From assembly GCF_002741035.1 (NCBI RefSeq), contig NZ_CP016808.1, positions 4,636,501 to 4,700,500 on the forward strand: a stretch of DNA of 64,000 bases, read 5' to 3'. This DNA is from Paenibacillus sp. BIHB 4019. Its GTDB lineage: Bacteria > Bacillota > Bacilli > Paenibacillales > Paenibacillaceae. The position numbers were made by a program, and so were the translations under genes. Positions 49,564-57,992 of this stretch are shown piece after piece. The notes under the pieces were generated by a model. It did no database searches and was not told where the DNA came from. It worked only from the letters and a program-made list of their open reading frames with translations. Each line of letters starts with the position of its first letter. Position 1 is the first letter of the stretch.

Positions 49564-51333
49564 ATGGGAAAATTAGAGGTTAAGCATATAGAAATAGCCG
49601 TACAGGATCGATTGTTAGGCAGGCTGGATGGTGTATGGGAGCTGGGAGCTCGCGATCGCGTCGGCATTATTGGCGTTAATGGAGCGGGCAAATCGACGCT
49701 GCTGGCTGTGCTGGCGGGCAGGCTGGAGCCGGATAAAGGCACAGTGACCCGCAGCGGCTCTTCTGCCGAGCTGCGTCAGGCAGCGGGCTATCGGGGCGAG
49801 GCAGCGGCAGATGATCAAGCAGGGCAGCAGCTCTCGGGTGTGCTCAGCGGCGAGCATGAGCTGCAAGAGGGAGCTATTCTCCGCTCCCGCCACAGCGAAG
49901 GAGAGAACACCAGCCGCTGGCAGGCGCTGGATGCGGGGGAAGCGAAAGCATTTGGCAGCGGAGGCGAGAAGACGAGGACGGCGATAGCTGAGCTGTTCGC
50001 AAGCGGAGCGGAAATATTGTTTGCGGATGAGCCGACGAGCCATTTGGATGCGGCAGGCATTCGCCAGCTGGAAGAGGCCTTCACCGCGTATCCGGGAGCC
50101 GTCATCTTCGTTTCCCATGACCGCGAGCTGCTGGACCATGTATGTACCTCGATCATCGAGCTGGAGGATGGAGAAATCCTTATTTTCAAAGGCAATTATT
50201 CGGCTTACAAGCGGGAAAAGGAAGCGAAGCGGGCCCGCGCCGCTTTTGAATATGAGCAGTATGCCAAGGAGAGAAGCCGTCTGCTGGATTCGCTCGCCAA
50301 AGTGCGCCAGTCGGCGCAGGGCATCAGCCACAAGCCGAAGCGAATGAGCTATAAGGAGGCGAATCTTGGGCTTGAAGGGATGCGCAGCTCGCAAGCGAAG
50401 CTGAACAAGGCGGCGGATGCGCTGGAAAGCCGCTTGGAGCGGCTGGAGGTGAAGCGGAGGCCGGCAGAGCTGGAAATGCCTTTATTCAATGCGCAGGCGC
50501 ATGAGCCTTGCCGCAGCAAGCATCTGCTGCGGCTGGAGCAGCTGGAGGCAGGGCTATCAGAGGACCGCTGGCTGTTCCGCGAGCTGTCCGTTCAAATAAA
50601 GCCAGGCATGCGCATCGCGCTTGTAGGCGGCAATGGGGCGGGCAAAACGACGCTGCTTCAAAGCATTTACGAGCAAGCGGAAGGGGTTTCAGCCGCACCG
50701 TCTTGCCGAATGGGCTATTTTCGCCAAAATTTATCGCTGCTGGATGAATCCAAAAACGTTTTGCAAAACGTGCTGGCATCAGCCGTCTATCCCGATGCGC
50801 ATGTGCGGACCGTGTTGGCGAGAACCTTGTTCAAGGGCGAGGATGTGTTTAAGCAGGTGGCGCTGCTCAGCGGCGGCGAACGGGTGAAGGCGGCGCTTGC
50901 GAAACTGCTGCTGGGGCGGCATAATACGCTGCTGCTCGATGAACCTTCCAATTATTTGGACATTTACGCCCGCGAGCAGCTGGAAGAGACGCTTCGAGCT
51001 TACCCCGGCACGATTATATTTGCATCGCATGATCGGCGCTTGGTTAGCGGGGCGGCGACACATATCCTGCAACTGCTCGGTGACGGGGAATGGCGCTTTA
51101 GCGAGAACGAAGCGCCTGACTATGGCTGCGCAGCTGCCGGCAACCCGGCAGCTGCAGGAACATGGGCAGCGCAAGCGAGCGTGGAGCGGGAGGAGCTTCG
51201 GCTGAAGCTGGAGCAAGAGTTCGCCGAGACGTTGGCGCGGCTGTCGCTGCCGCAGCGTTCAGCCGAGGAGAAGGCAGCGCTGGAGTTGAAATTCAGCGAG
51301 CTGGCCGCTAAGCGCAAGGCGCTGAAGCTTTAA
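49564..51333 (+). CDS. ABC-F family ATPase (ribosome-protection / antibiotic-resistance type)
   Basis: 589 residues from the ATG after GGAGG; an upstream frame starting at 49510 is not needed. Two ABC domains without membrane domain: Walker A GVNGAGKST and GGNGAGKTT, signatures GSGGEKTR and LSGGERVK, Walker B LFADEPTSHLD and LLLDEPSNYLD. The linker between them is a basic coiled coil (about 220-310), as in ABC-F proteins that reach into the ribosome exit site. Resistance-type (Vga/Lsa/Msr group) is likely but not certain; drug specificity cannot be read here. Confidence 0.88.
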   Translation: MGKLEVKHIEIAVQDRLLGRLDGVWELGARDRVGIIGVNGAGKSTLLAVLAGRLEPDKGTVTRSGSSAELRQAAGYRGEAAADDQAGQQLSGVLSGEHELQEGAILRSRHSEGENTSRWQALDAGEAKAFGSGGEKTRTAIAELFASGAEILFADEPTSHLDAAGIRQLEEAFTAYPGAVIFVSHDRELLDHVCTSIIELEDGEILIFKGNYSAYKREKEAKRARAAFEYEQYAKERSRLLDSLAKVRQSAQGISHKPKRMSYKEANLGLEGMRSSQAKLNKAADALESRLERLEVKRRPAELEMPLFNAQAHEPCRSKHLLRLEQLEAGLSEDRWLFRELSVQIKPGMRIALVGGNGAGKTTLLQSIYEQAEGVSAAPSCRMGYFRQNLSLLDESKNVLQNVLASAVYPDAHVRTVLARTLFKGEDVFKQVALLSGGERVKAALAKLLLGRHNTLLLDEPSNYLDIYAREQLEETLRAYPGTIIFASHDRRLVSGAATHILQLLGDGEWRFSENEAPDYGCAAAGNPAAAGTWAAQASVEREELRLKLEQEFAETLARLSLPQRSAEEKAALELKFSELAAKRKALKL

Positions 51334-51371
51334 AGTGCGGCTAATCGTGCAGGAGCAAGTGCAAGTCGAGC

Positions 51372-51419
51372 AAGCTTTATTTTTCATGGCGGAAACGTCT
51401 TGAAAAATAAAGCTTTTTT
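51372..51419 (+). terminator. Intrinsic terminator of the ABC-F gene
   Basis: AAGCTTTATTTTTCA / TGAAAAATAAAGCTT and a run of T. Confidence 0.85.
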
Positions 51420-51470
51420 ACTGCGGCGTACCCGCGAAACGAGCATCGCCTTCAAAATCGGCAGCGCGAT

Positions 51471-52355
51471 CTACACGCGCCGTGCCGCTGGGGCGAACAG
51501 CTCAAGCGCCGTCTCTATAAACAGCTTAACCGCAAGCGACGCTTCCTCAAGCGACGGCACGGCAAGCCGAATTTCCCGGTAGCCTTCGGGTGAAAGTTCG
51601 AGCTTAATCACATTTGGCGGCAGCGATTGCATCGCTAGCTCTGACAAAATGGACATGCCGAGTCCTTCCTGTACCATGCTGAGCAGCGTATTGACATTTT
51701 TAATGATGAATTTAATTTCCAGCTCCGTTTCGGCACGCTGAAACAGCTCCACTATAGGCGTCTCATAGCCTGATTTGCAGTTAATGAGCGGATTGCCGCT
51801 AATATCCTTAACCGAAATTACTTCATTGCCGGCCAAAGGATGATCGTCCCGCATAACGGCATACATCCGCTCCTTATACAAAGGGATCGTTTCAAACGCT
51901 TCGTCAGGCGGAATGATGAGAGCCACATCAATGATGCGTGTATGGAGCCATTCCTTCACCTCGTCAATCGTGCCTTCATGCAGCTCGAATTCGAGATGAG
52001 GATATTTGTAGGCGATGGCCCGCATGATTTTGGGCAAGAAATAAGCGGAAGCAACCGGGAAGGCGCCAACGCGAATCGTTCCGATCTCCAGCCCTTTTTC
52101 ACGGGAAATTTCCTGCTCAATCCGCTCATAGGATTTCAAAATTTCCCGAAACATCGTCAGCAGCCGCCTGCCGATATCCGTTAGCAGGACGCCATTTCGA
52201 CGATCGCGTATGAGCAGCACGACGCCAAGCTCCGTTTCAAGCGTAGATATAGCCCGGCTCACGGCGGGCTGCGTCATATTCAGCTCAAGTCCCGCTTTCG
52301 TGAAGCTGCCGGTTTCGGCAATTTTAATGAATATCGTTAGCTGCGAGTTTGTCAT
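51471..52355 (-). CDS. LysR-family transcriptional regulator
   Basis: 294 residues from the internal ATG (TNSQLTIFIKIAETG); an upstream in-frame start would run over the divergent promoter. HTH: SFTKAGLELNMTQPAVSRAI with STLETELG following; the effector-binding domain covers about 90-290. It probably regulates the divergent EamA transporter gene. A CATAAC-N6-GTTATG palindrome covers its start codon (52353-52370), and TTGCAA (52402-52407), which is its own complement, could serve as a -35 element in both directions. Confidence 0.93.
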   Translation of the reverse strand: MTNSQLTIFIKIAETGSFTKAGLELNMTQPAVSRAISTLETELGVVLLIRDRRNGVLLTDIGRRLLTMFREILKSYERIEQEISREKGLEIGTIRVGAFPVASAYFLPKIMRAIAYKYPHLEFELHEGTIDEVKEWLHTRIIDVALIIPPDEAFETIPLYKERMYAVMRDDHPLAGNEVISVKDISGNPLINCKSGYETPIVELFQRAETELEIKFIIKNVNTLLSMVQEGLGMSILSELAMQSLPPNVIKLELSPEGYREIRLAVPSLEEASLAVKLFIETALELFAPAARRV

Positions 52356-52453
52356 AACTAAAGTGTTATGCCCCCTATGATAAACATTTATTTTATTTAT
52401 GTTGCAAACTATTGTATCATTCGGTAAAACGACCACACAAGGAGCTGTTCAAG

Positions 52454-53353
52454 GTGCCTGGTATTTCCCGATCAGCGGCAACGATGTATTTAATATTTCT
52501 CGTGTTTATATGGGGCATCAATTGGCCGCTTACGAAATATGCGCTGGACTTTTCTCCGCCTTTATTATTTGCGGGCATTCGAACGCTCATCGGCGGCATT
52601 TTGCTCGTAGGCTTTGCCATTTGGAAGCGGGGGCCGCTGCGGCTTAAGCAGAATTGGCCTATTTATCTTATTGCTTCCATGCTGAACATCATTATGTATT
52701 ACAGCTTTCAGACGATAGGGCTCCAATATATGCCGGCAGGACTGTTCACGGCGATTGTCTTTTTACAGCCTGTGCTGCTCGGTGTGTTTGCATGGCTATG
52801 GCTGGGAGAGGCGATGTACCCGCTGAAAATTATCGGCCTTCTGCTGGGCTTCGCCGGTGTTGCGGCAATAACGACGGGAGGCATTTCCGGCCATGTTTCC
52901 GTATGGGGCTTGCTGCTTGCGATTGTTTCGGCCATAAGCTGGGCAGGAGGCACGATATACACGAAAAAAATGGCGGCGCGAGTCGATTCCCTATGGATGA
53001 CCGCGATGCAGGTGGCCATTGGCGGTGTCGTTATTTTGGGCACAGGGTCGATGACCGAAAGCTGGTCCGATATTGTATGGAATATGCCGTTCATATTCGA
53101 TACGCTGTTCATCTCTATTTTTGTCATCGCGGTCGGCTGGCTAATTTATTTCAAACTCATCCGCAATGGCGATTCAGCGAAGGTCGGCTCGTTCATGTTT
53201 CTGATCCCGCTTATTGCGATCGTGTTCAGCGTGTTATTTTTAAAGGAGCATGTCACAATCAATTTGGTGGTGGGCCTCGCACTTGTCGCATCCAGCATAA
53301 TCGTTGTCAATCGAAAGCCTGGCCGCTTGAAGAAAGAGCTTCCTGTGCTATGA
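52454..53353 (+). CDS. EamA/DMT-family transporter
   Basis: 299 residues from GTG 9 nt after AAGGAG; an upstream ATG lacks a ribosome site. Ten predicted TM helices in two EamA repeats; typical starts TMYLIFLVFIWGINWPLTKY and FAGIRTLIGGILLVG. A probable exporter of amino acids or other metabolites at the membrane; substrate unknown. Divergent from the LysR gene, its likely regulator. Confidence 0.92.
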   Translation: MPGISRSAATMYLIFLVFIWGINWPLTKYALDFSPPLLFAGIRTLIGGILLVGFAIWKRGPLRLKQNWPIYLIASMLNIIMYYSFQTIGLQYMPAGLFTAIVFLQPVLLGVFAWLWLGEAMYPLKIIGLLLGFAGVAAITTGGISGHVSVWGLLLAIVSAISWAGGTIYTKKMAARVDSLWMTAMQVAIGGVVILGTGSMTESWSDIVWNMPFIFDTLFISIFVIAVGWLIYFKLIRNGDSAKVGSFMFLIPLIAIVFSVLFLKEHVTINLVVGLALVASSIIVVNRKPGRLKKELPVL

Positions 53354-53379
53354 TAGCTAATAGAATCGTTTAAGTGTAG

Positions 53380-53415
53380 ACGGGCGTTGCCGCATTATGG
53401 GGCAGCGCCTGTTTC
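53380..53415 (+). terminator. Possible weak terminator
   Basis: GACGGGCGTTGCC / GGGCAGCGCCTGTT with an 8-nt loop; few T follow. Confidence 0.45.
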
Positions 53416-53451
53416 GCGCATTTATTTTGCAGGAGACGGGAGAAGTGGGCA

Positions 53452-54234
53452 TTGGCAGAAAAACCGGCAGTCGAACGAGTAAAAACACGGGTTGGCACGC
53501 TTAAGGAAATGAACCGTTACCCCATTAAATCGTTTGCGGGCGAGCGGCTGTCATCCAGCAGGCTGGAAACTTATGGACTGTATGGCGACCGCAGCCATGC
53601 CTTTATAGATGAAACGAAGGAAGGCTGGGACAGCTTTATTACAGCGCGGCAAATTCCGGCGATGCTTGGCTACAAGGCGAAGCTCCAAGATGATGCTGGT
53701 TTTGAAAAGGGTACGGCAGCGGCATCCGGTTTTCCCGAAGTAACGGTTACGTCGCCTGACAATCGCGAGCTCGCCTGGAACGAGCAGCTGCTCGCCGAAA
53801 TACAGTCGCATACCCGCACGACCCTTTCCATGCGGCGTTATGCGCCGGAAACGCCGGATTTGCTGGGCGCGGATGCCAGCAGCGTACTTATTGTGACCGA
53901 TGCGCTGCTGGGCAAGCTTGAGGCGATGTGGGGCAAGCCGCTCGATGCGCGGCGGTTCCGGGCGAACATGATTGTGGCGCTTGCGGGCGATGCGCCGGAT
54001 GAAGGCAGCTGGATCGGCAAGCGGCTCCAGCTTGGCAGCGCGGAGCTGCACGTAGACGGGCATTGCGAGCGCTGCTCCATGATAACGCTGGACCCTGACA
54101 CGCTGGAGCGGGATATGTCGCTGCTCAAAAAAGTCAACCAGGAGCTTCATTTGTGTTTTGGCTTGTATGCCTCGGTTACGAAGGCGGGGCATGTCCGGGC
54201 AGGCGACGAATTATTTCTGCTGACGGATGCTTGA
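53452..54234 (+). CDS. MOSC-domain protein
   Basis: 260 residues starting at TTG after GGGAGAAG. The N-terminal MOSC barrel region (KEMNRYPIKSFAGERLS, YGLYGDRSHAFID) precedes the MOSC core with the conserved Cys in VDGHCERCSMITLDPDT. MOSC proteins transfer or bind molybdenum cofactor sulfur or act in amidoxime reduction (YcbX group); partner unknown. Good fit in length with the two-domain form. Confidence 0.9.
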   Translation: MAEKPAVERVKTRVGTLKEMNRYPIKSFAGERLSSSRLETYGLYGDRSHAFIDETKEGWDSFITARQIPAMLGYKAKLQDDAGFEKGTAAASGFPEVTVTSPDNRELAWNEQLLAEIQSHTRTTLSMRRYAPETPDLLGADASSVLIVTDALLGKLEAMWGKPLDARRFRANMIVALAGDAPDEGSWIGKRLQLGSAELHVDGHCERCSMITLDPDTLERDMSLLKKVNQELHLCFGLYASVTKAGHVRAGDELFLLTDA

Positions 54235-54327
54235 GTGGATTGCAAGATAAGCCCAATAGGCAGGATAGCCGAATAGGTAATGATTGACCTGCGGAATGTG
54301 TACGTGACAACAGGAGTGCATAACTGA

Positions 54328-54363
54328 AAAAGCAGCCTTGGCGTAAACGCCAAGGCTGCTTTT
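54328..54363. terminator. Bidirectional terminator
   Basis: Perfect 16-bp stem AAAAGCAGCCTTGGCG and complement around TAAA, between convergent MOSC and MFS genes. Confidence 0.92.
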
Positions 54364-54437
54364 GTCTCCTTTTTTCTGTGTGGAATCCTTTACAGTTATG
54401 TGAGTAGAGGATCGGCAGGTACATAAGCCTGCATGAT

Positions 54438-55649
54438 TTAGCTTTGCGAAGCCTGCCGTTTGCCCCGCAGCAGCGAGCGATGCACCCAAAGCGCATTCAG
54501 CAGCATCATGACCGCTGACATAATGAACAGTCCCCGGATGCCGATCCAGCCGGATAGCGCGCCGCCTGTAATCGGGCCGACCATATTGCCGAGGCCGAGC
54601 GTGCTGCTGTTAAAGCTGTAGGCACGGGATTCCATACCGTCCGGCGTATATTTGCGAATGAGCGAATTGACCGTCGGCACAAGTCCGCCGAGAAAAATGC
54701 CCAGCGCAAACCGGGAAATGAGCAGCTGCGGCACACTGTCGGCGAGCGCCTGCGGGATAAAGGTCAGTCCCGCGCCAATCAGCGAATAGCCGAGAATGCG
54801 CTCTGAGCCGATGCGATCGCTGAGCTTTCCGAGCACAGGCGACGCAATGAGATTGGAGATGCCAGCCGCAGAGCCGACGAAGCCTGCCCAAAAAGCCAAA
54901 TTGGCTGTCGGGCCATGCAGGCTTTGGACATGCAGCGGCAGCAGCGTCATCGAGCTCATCATCGCGAATTGAATGAGGAAGGTGACCGCATACAGTGCCG
55001 TCAGTTCATGAATGCCCCGCAGCCGCTTAAAGCCTTCGATGACGGAAATTTGCACTTTCGCTGCTGCCTTCTGCAAGTCGAACGTCTCCTTCACGACGAA
55101 CAACGCCAGCATGGAGGCAGCGAACAATAGGGAGCCTGTCAAATAAAAAATCGGACGGTAGCCGACAGCGTCAGCCAGCAGCCCGCCGATAAAAGGGCCT
55201 AATATCGTTCCGGCAATGCCGCCCGATTGGAGCGTTCCCATCGCATAGCCCATACGATCCTTGGGCGTGCTGGCAGAAATCAGCGCCACAGCCGCGGGAT
55301 TAAAGCCGGAAATCGTTCCGTTCAGCATGCGCAGCAGCAGCAGATGCCATGGCGTCGTCGCAAAGCCCATCAGCACAATGACAATCGCCATGCCGATGCC
55401 AGAGCGGAGCAGCATTAGCTTGCGTCCGTAGCGATCGGCGTATTTTCCCCAAATCGGCTGGAAAATAAATTGCGTGACAAAGTTGCCGGCGAAAATAACA
55501 CCAGCCCATACAGCAATTTGATGCGGGTCGGTTAAGCCCAGCTCAAACTGCAAATAAAACGACATAAAAGGAATGATCATGGTCATTCCAGCCATTACGA
55601 GAAATTGTCCGAACCAGAGTACGATGAGATTTTTTTTCCACTGTTCCAT
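54438..55649 (-). CDS. MFS multidrug-type transporter
   Basis: 403 residues, 12 predicted TM helices. MFS signature GKYADRYGRKLMLLRSGIG between helices 2 and 3, LQSGGIAGTILGPFIGG (motif C, antiporter type) in helix 5, and a second domain motif GKLSDRIGSERILGYS. Closest in kind to proton-driven drug exporters (TetA/NorA-like subfamily). Substrate unknown. Divergent from hemE with repeat copy D between. Confidence 0.9.
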   Translation of the reverse strand: MEQWKKNLIVLWFGQFLVMAGMTMIIPFMSFYLQFELGLTDPHQIAVWAGVIFAGNFVTQFIFQPIWGKYADRYGRKLMLLRSGIGMAIVIVLMGFATTPWHLLLLRMLNGTISGFNPAAVALISASTPKDRMGYAMGTLQSGGIAGTILGPFIGGLLADAVGYRPIFYLTGSLLFAASMLALFVVKETFDLQKAAAKVQISVIEGFKRLRGIHELTALYAVTFLIQFAMMSSMTLLPLHVQSLHGPTANLAFWAGFVGSAAGISNLIASPVLGKLSDRIGSERILGYSLIGAGLTFIPQALADSVPQLLISRFALGIFLGGLVPTVNSLIRKYTPDGMESRAYSFNSSTLGLGNMVGPITGGALSGWIGIRGLFIMSAVMMLLNALWVHRSLLRGKRQASQS

Positions 55650-55704
55650 GTTTTTTAGTATAGCACAAGCTGCCCGCCAGACAGAAATACGTAGAACATT
55701 TTGT

Positions 55705-55809
55705 CAAGGTGAAACGGCTGTCGCCGTCTTTTGGCGGCGCGGCGCGTTTCAGTCCGAGAAATATAAGCCTGTTAATAAATGTGAAACTTATTAATGCTTA
55801 TATTTCAGA
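55705..55809 (-). repeat. Interspersed double-hairpin repeat, copy D (reverse orientation)
   Basis: Read on the minus strand it has AAATATAAGCATTAATAAG, CACATTTATTAACAGGCTTA, GAAACGCGCCGCGCCGCC and GGCGACAGCCGTTTCACCTTG. Its inner stem is TTAATAA/TTATTAA, so both arms differ from copy C yet still pair. A TATAAT (55838-55843) downstream may belong to the hemE promoter. Confidence 0.85.
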
Positions 55810-55971
55810 AAAGCACGAAATTCGTCTTGAATCAGGTTATAATGAAGAGAATGCCTAAAGAGAGTGTCATAACATTGTCATAGGAAGTCAGGTACTAGCG
55901 GTTGTTAGCCCCTGCAAAAACGGGCATAATGGAGTTAATAGAAAATTTTATAGAAAAGAGGAACGGCGAAC

Positions 55972-57048
55972 ATGAGCTATAATGACCGTTTCATTCGGGC
56001 CTGCCGCAAAGAACAGCTGGATCAGGTGCCCGTATGGTATATGCGCCAAGCTGGAAGATACGATCCTGAATATCGAAAAATAAAAGAGAAATATTCGCTG
56101 CTCGAAATTTGCAAGCAGCCGGAGCTGGCTGCTGAAGTGACGATGATGCCGGTGCGCAAGCTCGGCGTGGATGCGGCTATTTTATATTCGGATATTATGA
56201 ATCCGGTTGCTTCAATCGGCATTGATTTTGATATTGTGGCGAACGTGGGTCCCGTAATCGATAACCCGATTCGCTGCGCGGCGGATGTAGACCGGCTGAA
56301 GCCAATCGATGTAGAAGGCGATCTCGGCCATGTGCTGGAAACGATCCGTATTTTAGATCGGGAGCTTGATGTTCCGCTTATTACATTTGCAGGAGCGCCG
56401 TTTACGATTGCCAGCTATTTGATTGAAGGCAGGCCGTCCAAAAACTACTTGCGCACAAAGGCAATGATGTACGGCGAGCCGGAAGTATGGCACAAGCTGA
56501 TGGACAAGCTGGGCGATATGGTTATCGCTTATTTGCGTGCGCATATCGAGAATGGCGGGAAGGCTTTCCAATTGTTTGATAGCTGGGTCGGGGCGCTGGC
56601 GCCAGCCGATTTCCGCAAGTTTGTGCTGCCGACGATCGAGCGGATATTCAGCGAGCTGTCGGATTTGCCGCAGCCGAAAATTTATTTCCCAGGCGTAAGC
56701 TCAGGAGAGCTGCTGCCAGAGCTGCACAAGGTGCAAGCTGATGTAATCGGTCTTGATTGGAGAGTATCGATTCCCGAAGGACGCCGCCGTTTGAATCACG
56801 GCTTCGCGGTTCAGGGCAATCTCGATCCTGTCCTGCTGACTGCTCCAATGAGCGTACTTGAATCGTATGCAGCGGAAATTATTGAGCAGGGACTGGAAGA
56901 GCCAGGATTTATTTTTAATTTGGGACACGGATTATTTCCTGAGGCATCGCTCGAGAAGCTTCAAGAGCTAACGGCTTACATACATTCATATTCGAAAAAA
57001 TACATTGCAGCGCGTGAAGGGAAGGAAACGAGCCATGTCGGAAGCTGA
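55972..57048 (+). CDS. hemE: Uroporphyrinogen decarboxylase
   Basis: 358 residues. The N-terminal motif VWYMRQAGRYDPEY is the hallmark, with LFDSWVGAL and IFNLGHGLFPEA towards the end. It removes four carboxyl groups from uroporphyrinogen III to give coproporphyrinogen III in the cytoplasm. ATG after AAAGAGG. First gene of hemE-hemH-hemY; it overlaps hemH by 14 nt. Confidence 0.98.
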   Translation: MSYNDRFIRACRKEQLDQVPVWYMRQAGRYDPEYRKIKEKYSLLEICKQPELAAEVTMMPVRKLGVDAAILYSDIMNPVASIGIDFDIVANVGPVIDNPIRCAADVDRLKPIDVEGDLGHVLETIRILDRELDVPLITFAGAPFTIASYLIEGRPSKNYLRTKAMMYGEPEVWHKLMDKLGDMVIAYLRAHIENGGKAFQLFDSWVGALAPADFRKFVLPTIERIFSELSDLPQPKIYFPGVSSGELLPELHKVQADVIGLDWRVSIPEGRRRLNHGFAVQGNLDPVLLTAPMSVLESYAAEIIEQGLEEPGFIFNLGHGLFPEASLEKLQELTAYIHSYSKKYIAAREGKETSHVGS

Positions 57049-57976
57049 AAACAGCAAAATCGGAGTTCTCGTTATGTCATATGGAACGCCGGAAAGCCTT
57101 GATGATGTAGAAGCGTATTATACGCATATTCGCCGTGGCCACCCTCCAACGCCGGAGCAATTAACGGATTTGTATGGCAGATATGAGGCGATTGTCGGCG
57201 GCGTATTCCCGCTTCGTGAAAATACGAACGGACAGGTAGCCGGCCTTCAGGATAAGCTGGAGCAGCTTGCCCCAGGCCGTTATGCTTGTTATCAGGGGCT
57301 TAAGCATGCCCGTCCTTATATCGAAGATGGCGTAGAGGAAATGGCTCGCGACGGGATTAAGCAGGCAGTAGGCATCGTACTGGCTCCGCATTATTCGACG
57401 ATGAGCGTCGGCAGCTACATCAAGCGTGCGCAGGAGAAGGCGAGCGAGCTGGGCGTGGAGATGACGTTTGTCAAGCAATACCATCTGCATCCAAAGCTGC
57501 TGCAGGCGTTGACGGAACGGGTAACGGATGGGCTTGCGCGGCTAAGCGCCTCATCGGGCGGAGAGACGAATGTAAAGGTGCTATTCAGCGCGCACAGCTT
57601 GCCGGAGAAAATTCGCGAGCTTGGCGATCCTTACGAGGAGCAGCTGCTGGAGACGTCGAGAGCAGTTGCGAAGCAGGCTGGCATTGCGGATGATGGATGG
57701 CAGTTTACTTGGCAAAGCGCAGGCCGGACGAGAGATCCTTGGCTGGGCCCGGACATTTTGGAGACGCTTGCCGAGCTTTCGGAGCAAGAGGTAAAGGCTG
57801 TATTGGCCGCGCCAATCGGCTTTGTGTCGGATCATCTTGAGGTGCTGTTCGACCTCGATATCGAAGCGAAGACGACAGCGAAAAATATGGGCATCACCCT
57901 TGAACGAATTAAAATGTTAAATCGTGACCCGCTCTATATGGAGACGCTGGCGGAGTCTGTAATAGAAGCAACGTAG
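57035..57976 (+). CDS. hemH: Ferrochelatase (coproporphyrin-type)
   Basis: 313 residues from the ATG after AAGGAAACGAGCC, inside the end of hemE. Motifs: GVLVMSYGTPESLDDVEAYY, LAPHYSTMSVGSY (metal His), FSAHSLPEKIRELGDPY, FVSDHLEVLFDLD (metal Glu). It inserts Fe2+; in Gram-positive bacteria the substrate is coproporphyrin III (CpfC). It is cotranscribed with hemE and hemY. Confidence 0.97.
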   Translation: MSEAENSKIGVLVMSYGTPESLDDVEAYYTHIRRGHPPTPEQLTDLYGRYEAIVGGVFPLRENTNGQVAGLQDKLEQLAPGRYACYQGLKHARPYIEDGVEEMARDGIKQAVGIVLAPHYSTMSVGSYIKRAQEKASELGVEMTFVKQYHLHPKLLQALTERVTDGLARLSASSGGETNVKVLFSAHSLPEKIRELGDPYEEQLLETSRAVAKQAGIADDGWQFTWQSAGRTRDPWLGPDILETLAELSEQEVKAVLAAPIGFVSDHLEVLFDLDIEAKTTAKNMGITLERIKMLNRDPLYMETLAESVIEAT

Positions 57977-57992
57977 AGGTTGGTAAGAAAGG

